Source: Ardenticatenaceae bacterium (GTDB lineage Bacteria; Chloroflexota; Anaerolineae; Promineifilales; Promineifilaceae). From it: 64,000 nucleotides of DNA. How positions within the stretch are numbered: the first letter of the stretch is position 1; each line of letters starts with the position of its first letter. The notes beneath the pieces were generated by a model. It had not been told where the DNA came from, ran no database searches, and worked only from the letters and a program-made list of their open reading frames with translations. The translations under genes were made by a program, and so were the position numbers. The stretch is from NCBI GenBank assembly GCA_020634565.1, contig JACKBN010000005.1, positions 62,001-126,000 of the forward strand, written 5' to 3'. Below, piece by piece: positions 57,839 to 64,000 of this stretch.

Positions 57839-59167
57839 CTACAGACATTTCGCTTCGGCATCTGTAAGTGCCGCTTCAAATTTACGCAAACCCTCTTCAA
57901 CCAAATTGTGCGGAATGTTAAGTGGTGGCGTCATGCGAATAGAGTTGGAGCCACAAGGAATTAGCAGCAATCCATCTTCAAAAGCATGCTGAATGAGATG
58001 ATCGCGCAGCTTGACCGCGCGTTCTTTTGTCTCACGATCCTGCACAAATTCCATGCCGATCATCAAACCCCGACCGCGCACATCGCCCAGGCTGGGATGC
58101 CGCCCCTGCATTTCTACAAGCGCATCCATGATGTATCGTCCCGTCTCTTCTGACCGGGCCAGCAAATTTTCTTCTTCAATGACCTGGAGCGTGGTCAGCG
58201 CCGAAATAGCCGCGATGGGATTGCCGCCAAACGTACTCCCGTGCGAACCGGGCTTCCAATCCATAATCGTTTCAGGGGCGATAATGCCGCCAATGGGCAT
58301 GCCGCTGCCAACCCCTTTGGCAAAACAAACGATATCGGGCTTCACGTCTTCATGTTCAACCGCCCACCATTTGCCGGTGCGGCCCACGCCACTTTGAATT
58401 TCATCAACAATCAGCATAATGCCATGACGATCGCAAACTTCGCGCAGGCGAGAGAAAAAGCCGGGGGCGGGCACAATGTAGCCCCCTTCCCCCTGAATCG
58501 GCTCCACCAAAACGGCCGCCACATCTTCCGGCGACAGCGTGGTGCGGAAAATCATATCTTCCAGGTATTCAATGATGGCATCCCCGTAGCTTTGGCCTTC
58601 CTGCTGGATTAAAACGGGGCGGTATTCGTTGGGGTATGGCAAATGATACACTTTTACGCCGGGCAGATAATTGGCGCGCTGTACCGCTTTGCTGGCCGTA
58701 AAAGAGAGAGACCCCAGCGTACGGCCGTGGAACGCCCCAAAAAAGCCAATGAAGCGCGTGCGGCCTGTTTTATACATTGCCAGTTTGATAGCTGCCTCAA
58801 CTGCTTCTGTGCCCGAATTACCAAAATAGACCCGCGTACGGCCGTCCATCGGGGCAATCTGCTGGAGCTTCTCACCCAGCTCTACCGCTTGCGGATAGTA
58901 GAAATCGGCCAGGCAGATGTGCCAGAACTTGTCTAGCTGCTCCTTCACCGCTTCCACCACCCGTGGATGGCGATGCCCCACATTGAGCACAGCAATCCCG
59001 GCCATAAAATCAATGTAGCGACGGCCGTCTACATCCCAAACTTCCGATCCCTCCGCTTTATCGACGACCAGCGCATATTCGCGAGCATAAGAGGGTGAAA
59101 GAACGTTGATATCCCGCTTGATTATTTCCTGGCCGACAGTGCCAGCACCAGCCATACTAAACTTCAT
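57839..59167 (-). CDS. Class III aminotransferase (4-aminobutyrate/ornithine type)
   Basis: 442 aa. FGNSGTEAVEAAIKLA, FHGRTLGSLSFTASK, LVEPIQGEGGYIVPAPGFF, LIVDEIQSGVGRTGKWWAVE (PLP-binding Asp) and PLP Lys in CFAKGVGSGMPIGG are all intact. Overall it fits GabT/acetylornithine aminotransferases. RBS GGAGGCAAC. First gene of a three-gene run with the DapA and HAD genes (20- and 9-nt gaps). Confidence 0.92.
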   Translation of the reverse strand: MKFSMAGAGTVGQEIIKRDINVLSPSYAREYALVVDKAEGSEVWDVDGRRYIDFMAGIAVLNVGHRHPRVVEAVKEQLDKFWHICLADFYYPQAVELGEKLQQIAPMDGRTRVYFGNSGTEAVEAAIKLAMYKTGRTRFIGFFGAFHGRTLGSLSFTASKAVQRANYLPGVKVYHLPYPNEYRPVLIQQEGQSYGDAIIEYLEDMIFRTTLSPEDVAAVLVEPIQGEGGYIVPAPGFFSRLREVCDRHGIMLIVDEIQSGVGRTGKWWAVEHEDVKPDIVCFAKGVGSGMPIGGIIAPETIMDWKPGSHGSTFGGNPIAAISALTTLQVIEEENLLARSEETGRYIMDALVEMQGRHPSLGDVRGRGLMIGMEFVQDRETKERAVKLRDHLIQHAFEDGLLLIPCGSNSIRMTPPLNIPHNLVEEGLRKFEAALTDAEAKCL

Positions 59168-59283
59168 GTTGCCTCCGATATTGTGTTATTGAATTCTGGT
59201 GTCTGTGCAAAAGCCAGAAAGAATTTGGCCTTTACAAAAGCAACCTACAAAGAAATCGCTTCTCGGAACAGTTTATAGATTGC

Positions 59284-59649
59284 TTAAACCAGCTCGATTG
59301 TAAACATGAGGGGATACCCCTCTAACTGGGCCGCAAAATGGGCTTTCCCCACCCGCTTTTTTGCCTCGCTAAGCGGCAAGGTTGCCACCAGCGCTACCCC
59401 ACTCAAATGAGCGGTAATCATCACATGTTCCGCTTCCAGAGGTGAAAGCTGAAAAATGCGCTGCAAAATGATGACCACAAAATCCATCGGCGTGACGTCA
59501 TCATTGTGAATAATCACCTTGGCCAAATCTTCCTGATCGTCTTCTACTTTTTGATCCAGGCTAGTATCAACATCCCAATCACCTTCAATCATTGTGACCG
59601 TCATGGGAAAATCGAACCCGTTCATTTGGCAGCTTTTCTCAATCTTCAT
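59284..59649 (-). CDS. clpS: ClpS, ATP-dependent Clp protease adaptor
   Basis: 121 aa with an N-terminal extension of about 45 residues. The core VIIHNDDVTPMDFVVIILQR, AHLSGVALVATLPLSEAKKR and GYPLMFTIE match ClpS. HNDDVTPMDF carries the N-degron pocket residues. ATG 59649 has GGAG at 6 nt; ATG 59661 is possible. clpA/clpP are not in the window. Confidence 0.92.
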   Translation of the reverse strand: MKIEKSCQMNGFDFPMTVTMIEGDWDVDTSLDQKVEDDQEDLAKVIIHNDDVTPMDFVVIILQRIFQLSPLEAEHVMITAHLSGVALVATLPLSEAKKRVGKAHFAAQLEGYPLMFTIELV

Positions 59650-59753
59650 ACCGCGCTCCATTTTACCTCAAAGCCCAACGCCAGTCAGCCAGACAATTCT
59701 GGCAAAAAACCGCCTGACCATACCGCAAAAAGCCATTCTGCCTTAGAATAAAA

Positions 59754-60473
59754 ATGACTATGACAGCAAATGCGCCACAATCGACGCCACCGAATAATGA
59801 CACAACAAATGCCATCCTGCGTGTTTTGGGCGGGTTTTTCCTGCTGCTGGGTTTCATTTTTCTGTTTGCCTGGCTGCTAAATGGGGCCGATGCGCGTGAT
59901 TTTGCTGCGGGCCAGCGGGTTGAAGGCACTGTCGTGCAGATTTGGGAAGGTGATTCACCTGGCGCGTCGATTGAATTTGTGGATAGGAACGGCCGTTCCC
60001 AAACCATCCCGCTAGAAAAAGTGAGCCCGGCACAGCTGGCAGCGCTGGAAGTTGGCGATCCGGTTGTGGCGGTGCAGATGAAAGATTCGCCCTCCCGCGT
60101 ACTGCTGCTGGAAGATGCAAAAGCGCAAAGCAACAGCCTGGGCGGACTCATCATTGCCACACTCTTTTTGCTGCCGGGTCTGTTTTTGGTGATGCAGAAA
60201 CGGCCGTCTGGCAGCAAAGCCCGGCAAGAACTCCGGGAAAAGCAGCAAACTCATTTAGCCAGCGGCACTATCTTTTTCTTTTGTGGGATTTTGATGCTGG
60301 TGGGCTTTCTGGCCACCGCTTTCGACAATGAAATGCACCTTGTGGTGCGCATTTTGTTTGGCGGATTGTGCCTGCTAGCAGGGAGCGTGATGGCGTTTAG
60401 CGGAGTGAAGCAGTTCCAGCAGGCGCGTCAAATGGGGAAATTATTACGCCAATCGCGCTCAGATGAAGCCTAG
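59754..60473 (+). CDS. DUF3592-type membrane protein
   Basis: 239 aa. Helix 1 AILRVLGGFFLLLGFIFLFA, a beta domain (residues 50-115, RVEGTVVQIWEGDSPGASIE) like DUF3592, then three helices. It is an inner-membrane protein of unknown role. Its TAG stop shares CTAG with the moeA stop on the other strand. Confidence 0.78.
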   Translation: MTMTANAPQSTPPNNDTTNAILRVLGGFFLLLGFIFLFAWLLNGADARDFAAGQRVEGTVVQIWEGDSPGASIEFVDRNGRSQTIPLEKVSPAQLAALEVGDPVVAVQMKDSPSRVLLLEDAKAQSNSLGGLIIATLFLLPGLFLVMQKRPSGSKARQELREKQQTHLASGTIFFFCGILMLVGFLATAFDNEMHLVVRILFGGLCLLAGSVMAFSGVKQFQQARQMGKLLRQSRSDEA

Positions 60474-61732
60474 AAAATCGTTTCAGGCCAATCAAACATC
60501 CAGGCCGTTAGCTGGCTGCCCGTCGCCACGTACTTGACCCCTTCTGGCACAATCAACAAGGCGTTGGCCTTGACCAAAGAAGTCATCATATGAGACCCTT
60601 GAGCGCCCGTAGTAGTTGCCTGATAACCGTTCTCGTCGTGGGTCACGACTGCGCGAATGTAGCTTTCGCGCCCATCGGAATCGATATCCTCTTGCACGGT
60701 CACGGTAATGGTGGGGCGATCCAGCTGCGTGTGCCCGGCCATCTTGCGAATAGCAGCACGGGCAAACCGTTCAAACGAGACCATCGCGGATACCGGATTA
60801 CCGGGCAGGCCCAAATACGGCACGCCGTGATAAGTGCCATAGGCCAAAGGTTTGCCGGGACGCATGCGCACCCGCCAAAAACCAATGTTGCCTTCTTCCT
60901 CTAGCACCGCTTTCACCACATCATAAGCGCCCACAGAGACGCCAGCCGAGCTAATGAACAGGTCAACGCCGGCATCCAAACCAGCCTGAAGCTTTTCGCG
61001 TACGGCCGTTTCCGTATCCCGCGCAATGCCCAACTGCACCGGTTCGGCGCCCAGCGCCATAATTTGCGCCGCCTGGGTGTACCCGTTGCTGTTGCGAATT
61101 TTGCCCGGCTGCAGCGGCTGATCGATTTCCAGCAGTTCATCCCCGGTGGCCAAAATCGCCACTTTAGGGCGGCGCACCACAGCAATCTGACCAATGCCTA
61201 AGGAAGCCAGCACACCCACTTCCTGCGGCCGTAAAATGTGGCCCTGCGCCAAAATTGCCTGCCCTGCCTCAATATCCTCGCCGGGATGACGAATATAATC
61301 GCCCGCTTGCACAGAGCGGTTCACCTGAATTTGCTCGGGCAACGGCCGTTCGCGATCCCGCCAGCTTTCATTGGTATCTTCCACCGGCACGACGGCATCC
61401 GCCCCGGCTGGTACAGGCGCACCGGTCATGATACGTACGGCCGTTCCCGGCTCTACTGTCACGTCCAACACAGCCCCAGCCGCCACGTCCCCCACCACTT
61501 GCAAGGTCGCCGGTTTTTCGGCGCTGGCTCCGCTTAAATCAGCCGCCCGCAGCGCATACCCATCCATCGAGGAATTAGAAAATGGCGGCAAACTATCTTT
61601 GGCCACCACATCTTGGGCCAGCACACGACCCAGCGCCGCCAGCAGCGGCACTTGCTCTGCCGGTAACACCGAAACGCCAGCCAAAACGGCCGTTAAGGCT
61701 TCTTGAACGGTTAAATATTCTGCTTCACTCAT
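60470..61732 (-). CDS. moeA: Molybdopterin molybdotransferase
   Basis: 420 aa. PPFSNSSMDGYALRAADL, MTGAPVPAGADAVVPVEDTN, LATGDELLEIDQPLQPGKIR, SSAGVSVGAYDVVK and GLPGNPVSAMVSFERF are the MoeA signatures. It inserts molybdate into adenylylated molybdopterin. The nearby Tat system exports many molybdoenzymes. No mog/moaB gene is adjacent. Confidence 0.96.
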   Translation of the reverse strand: MSEAEYLTVQEALTAVLAGVSVLPAEQVPLLAALGRVLAQDVVAKDSLPPFSNSSMDGYALRAADLSGASAEKPATLQVVGDVAAGAVLDVTVEPGTAVRIMTGAPVPAGADAVVPVEDTNESWRDRERPLPEQIQVNRSVQAGDYIRHPGEDIEAGQAILAQGHILRPQEVGVLASLGIGQIAVVRRPKVAILATGDELLEIDQPLQPGKIRNSNGYTQAAQIMALGAEPVQLGIARDTETAVREKLQAGLDAGVDLFISSAGVSVGAYDVVKAVLEEEGNIGFWRVRMRPGKPLAYGTYHGVPYLGLPGNPVSAMVSFERFARAAIRKMAGHTQLDRPTITVTVQEDIDSDGRESYIRAVVTHDENGYQATTTGAQGSHMMTSLVKANALLIVPEGVKYVATGSQLTAWMFDWPETIF

Positions 61733-61758
61733 GGGAAAATCCAGGTGTTAATTGATTT

Positions 61759-62358
61759 CTAGGCGTCGGCTAAACGGCCGTCCAGCTCCAAAACTTCAGC
61801 CTGTGCCTGCATGGCCGTCAGCACATTTTGGATATGGGTCCATAATTCCAGCGAACCATCAAAACATTCACGGCTAAAATCGGCCGCAACTTCCGTGACA
61901 TGATCACGATCCACTCCAGCCGCAAAGCGCCGATCTTTCCACTTTTTGCGAATAGATGAGAGTTTAACTTCGGCAATGTTTTTAGACGGCCGTACCAACG
62001 TTGTCGCAATGATCAGCCCCGTGATCTCGTCGCAGGCCAGCAGCGCAAAATCAATCGGCTTCTCACGCTCGACGCCAGTACCCTCCGTGTAATGCGACAA
62101 AATCACGCGGATGGTCTCTTCATCCCAGCCCCGTTCCCGCAAGATTTTGGAGCCTTCTGTCGGATGTTGGTTCAAATCGGGATGAATTTCCCAATCAAAA
62201 TCGTGCAGCAAGCCCACTGTCTCCCAGTAAGCCACATCTTGGCCCAATTCCTGAGCATACCAGCCCATGGCCGCGCTCACTGCCAGCATATGCCGACGCA
62301 AGCCGCCGTCCTGCACAAACTCGCAAACCAATTCCCAAGCATCCGACCGATCAGGCAT
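61759..62358 (-). CDS. HD-domain hydrolase
   Basis: 199 aa. H..HD ligands: RRHMLAVSAAMG, LLHDFDWEIHPD (HD), the late region ALLACDEITGLIIATTLV with Asp. ATG 62358 with GGGAG; it overlaps the ricT 3' end by 8 nt. The family removes phosphate from nucleotides or acts on small metabolites; the substrate is unknown. Confidence 0.85.
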   Translation of the reverse strand: MPDRSDAWELVCEFVQDGGLRRHMLAVSAAMGWYAQELGQDVAYWETVGLLHDFDWEIHPDLNQHPTEGSKILRERGWDEETIRVILSHYTEGTGVEREKPIDFALLACDEITGLIIATTLVRPSKNIAEVKLSSIRKKWKDRRFAAGVDRDHVTEVAADFSRECFDGSLELWTHIQNVLTAMQAQAEVLELDGRLADA

Positions 62359-63313
62359 TGTCGCTCCCTGTTTCCTCACTCTCGCTTTCGCTATCTTGGG
62401 GAGCCGCACGTTTGGCGCCACAATCGCAGCCACCACTCTCATGCTTGGAACAGCCAGCTTCCGCTTTTTTCTTCAAGGCTTCTAATTCGTCCAACGGCTC
62501 CAATTCATGCCGGAAGACCTCAAAATACTCGTTTTCAACCTGCACCAAAACGGAATCACGCAGCACGCGCACGTCCCGCACCTTGCCCTCACCATGCGGC
62601 GTGCCGACCCGTTTACCGGGCTTAGGCAATGTTTTACGCGCCTCTACGTACTGTTCGTACTCATAAACCAGGCAACAGCGTAAACGGCCGCACATCCCCG
62701 TAATTTCCTGCGGGCTGAGTGAAATACCCTGCGCCTTGGCCATCCGAATCGAAATGGGGCTAAATTCGGTGAGGAAAGTAGAGCAGCAGCGCGGCGCGCC
62801 ACAGGCACCATATCCACCCATGATTTTGGCCACATCGCGCGGGCCAATCAGGCGCATTTCCACTTTGGTCCGAAACTGCCGGCCCAAAACCTGCTGCAAG
62901 CGGGTAATATCCAGCTTTTTGTTTTCCGTCGTGTAATGAAACGTCAACCAGGAGCCATCAAAACTGTACTCCGCTTTGACAAACTTGGCGTCACGAATTT
63001 TCAGCGAAGCCGCCTTCTCACGACAGCTAATCAGGGCATCTAGCTCTTTGGTTTCCCAAACCTGCTTCATCACCATATCGCGAGGATTGGCTTTGCGCTC
63101 AATAGCCCGCAACCCTCGCTGACGATGCGCCTCTTCAGGATCGATAAAGCTAATCACCTGACCTAATTGACGCCCACGTTTTGTTTCCACAATAACATAG
63201 TCGCCCGGCTCAACATCGCCATGTTGCTTGCCAATTTTAAAGTGGTACAGCTTCCCCAGCTTTTGAAAACGTACCCCAACCACTGAGGTGCGTTCTGCTG
63301 AAACAATATCCAT
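62351..63313 (-). CDS. ricT: PSP1/YaaT-family protein (RicT)
   Basis: 320 aa. VVGVRFQKLGKLYHFKIG, GDYVIVETKRGRQLGQVISF, GPRDVAKIMGGYGACGAPRC and ITGMCGRLRCCLVYEYEQY carry the conserved cysteines. In Bacillus, RicT with RicA/RicF binds FeS clusters and assists RNase Y mRNA maturation. The tail CSKHESGGCDCGAK adds three cysteines and looks metal-binding. Start ATG 63313, GGAG at 7 nt. Confidence 0.92.
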   Translation of the reverse strand: MDIVSAERTSVVGVRFQKLGKLYHFKIGKQHGDVEPGDYVIVETKRGRQLGQVISFIDPEEAHRQRGLRAIERKANPRDMVMKQVWETKELDALISCREKAASLKIRDAKFVKAEYSFDGSWLTFHYTTENKKLDITRLQQVLGRQFRTKVEMRLIGPRDVAKIMGGYGACGAPRCCSTFLTEFSPISIRMAKAQGISLSPQEITGMCGRLRCCLVYEYEQYVEARKTLPKPGKRVGTPHGEGKVRDVRVLRDSVLVQVENEYFEVFRHELEPLDELEALKKKAEAGCSKHESGGCDCGAKRAAPQDSESESEETGSDNA

Positions 63314-63437
63314 TTAACAACTCCGCAAAAGTATTTACCTGTACGTTCGGGTATCGCCAGTGAAGACCACCGACGGTAATCTTAATAAGATTTGCTTATG
63401 TTATCATACTAACTCTGTGTTTTACCAACATCTGAAT

Positions 63438-63469
63438 AAAAAAGCCAGCCCCATCACTGGCGCTGGCTT
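63438..63469 (-). terminator. Intrinsic terminator after mrp
   Basis: On the minus strand AAGCCAGC, 12 nt, GCTGGCTT and TTTT. It lies 24 nt after the mrp stop. Confidence 0.88.
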
Positions 63470-63492
63470 CCATATCTGGTAAAAGAATCAGT

Positions 63493-64000
63493 TTAACCAA
63501 TCATTTCGATGGGAATGAAGTTGGTTGATTTGTTTAAGGTCAAAACACTGATCCGGGCGGCTACTTTTTGAGCCACATCCTGCAAAGCGGCGGCCGCCGC
63601 AGAGTCTGGGTAAGCAACCACAATCGGTTTCCCGTTGTCACCACCCAAACGGACATTGGCATCCATTGGCACGCTGCCCAAATAATCCGTGTCATAGTCC
63701 GACGCCAGTTTTTCCCCAGCACCGGTGCCGAAAAATTCGCCGCTCATGTTTTCCACAACGCCTAAAATCGGCACGTCCAGTTTTTCAAACATTTTCAAGC
63801 CGCGCAGAGCGTCCGAGGCGGCAACCTGCATGGGTTGGGTCACAACGATGGTGCCTGATAGCGGCAGCACTTGCGCCAGTGTCAACTGGGCATCGCTGGT
63901 GCCGGGCGGCAGGTCAATGATGAGGTAATCCAGTTCGCCCCATTCCACATCGCTAAGCAGCTGGCTGATGGCGCTGTGCAGCATGGGACCACGCCAGATG
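63493..64000 (-). CDS. mrp: Mrp/ApbC-family iron-sulfur carrier ATPase, partial
   Basis: The frame runs past the right edge; the last 168 codons are seen and the N-terminal MIP18/P-loop part is outside. IWRGPMLHSAISQLL, DYLIIDLPPGTSDAQLTLAQ and VVTQPMQVAASDALRGLKMF are typical of Mrp. Mrp carries 4Fe-4S clusters to apo-proteins. The usual CxxC after ENMS is missing: ENMSGEFFGTGAGEKLA goes straight on. Confidence 0.93.
   Translation of the reverse strand, partial: IWRGPMLHSAISQLLSDVEWGELDYLIIDLPPGTSDAQLTLAQVLPLSGTIVVTQPMQVAASDALRGLKMFEKLDVPILGVVENMSGEFFGTGAGEKLASDYDTDYLGSVPMDANVRLGGDNGKPIVVAYPDSAAAAALQDVAQKVAARISVLTLNKSTNFIPIEMIG

Larger units (their letters stand above)
112..61993. repeat. 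Highly iterated palindrome ACGGCCGT, about 100 dispersed copies
   Basis: Reading both strands by hand I count about 100 copies of ACGGCCGT, most inside AACGGCCGTT and often GAAACGGCCGTTTCC. First copy at 112-119, last near 61986. Copies lie mainly inside genes, in all three frames. They are read as T-A-V (ACG GCC GTN), N-G-R (AAC GGC CGT) or R-P (CGG CCG). For this base composition one or two copies would be expected. They are not tandem and have no shared flanking gene, so this is a dispersed motif, not a mobile element. Confidence 0.95.

Noticed and set aside
112..61993. ACGGCCGT as part of a transposon, CRISPR or DNA-uptake array
   Set aside because: Copies are single, irregularly spaced, mostly coding and lack shared flanks beyond a few bases. 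An uptake-sequence role cannot be excluded but nothing here supports it.

Overview
The window reads as a stretch of bacterial chromosome from the phylum Chloroflexota, probably an Anaerolineae-type lineage. That placement is inference. It rests on the gene mix: Ser/Thr kinases with sensor ectodomains, PKD/CAP and CSLREA beta-helix surface proteins with a YLP-type C-terminus, an ECF42 sigma factor with DGPF proteins, and stand-alone RlmK. There is no rRNA, CRISPR array or prophage. Two tRNA genes (Arg-TCG, His-GTG), one IS5-family element and one TPP riboswitch are present.

Layout. 0-3.3 kb: a secreted M23-peptidase lipoprotein, a DUF123 (GIY-YIG-like) gene and a ROK sugar kinase. 3.3-9.5 kb: stand-alone RlmK methyltransferase, an unknown gene, a GPH sugar symporter, then two DGPF/YCII proteins with an ECF42 sigma factor and a DUF4287/DUF5655 protein. 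9.6-14.1 kb: a D-aminoacylase-type amidohydrolase, rlmN, a small membrane protein and a LuxR-HTH/alpha-beta-hydrolase fusion. 14.2-17.7 kb: two large, unrecognised soluble proteins in one transcription unit. 18-20 kb: a Ser/Thr kinase with an NBR1-like Ig ectodomain. 20.1-22 kb: thiB and thiN behind a TPP riboswitch with an intrinsic terminator. 22.1-28.2 kb: a stress-type protein, two tRNAs, a second Ser/Thr kinase, ftsH and a multi-TM/GAF/HTH regulator. 28.3-36.9 kb: a rhodanese, a PKD+CAP surface protein, then a segment bracketed by a direct repeat that carries an AT-rich membrane gene and a hybrid histidine kinase, then a methyltransferase and two small genes. 37.3-41.7 kb: an inositol-phosphatase-family enzyme and an ABC-2 exporter operon. 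41.9-42.8 kb: the IS. 42.9-50.6 kb: a beta-helix surface protein, holB, thiolase, phosphatidylcholine synthase and an acyl-CoA ligase. 50.7-54.3 kb: a CAP/LysM surface protein, a rhomboid protease and tatABC. 54.6-64 kb: glgC, an HAD phosphatase, a DapA-family aldolase and a class-III aminotransferase in one run, clpS, moeA, an HD-domain protein, ricT and a partial mrp.

Two DNA-level signals run through everything. First, the octamer ACGGCCGT (core of AACGGCCGTT) occurs about 100 times, in genes and spacers and in all reading frames, where about one or two copies would be expected. It looks like a highly iterated palindrome comparable to cyanobacterial HIP1. It is missing from the IS, from the AT-rich gene and from ftsH. 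Second, many spacers hold long inverted repeats built from short reiterated words, such as CAGAGG, AATTAC, GTTCAAG and GCAAGT. One word array has apparently entered the DUF123 coding frame.

The strongest candidates for undescribed biology are the palindrome, the two-gene 14.2-17.7 kb unit, the direct-repeat-bracketed signalling insert at 31.5-35.2 kb, and a pair of 61-bp hairpins of identical geometry.
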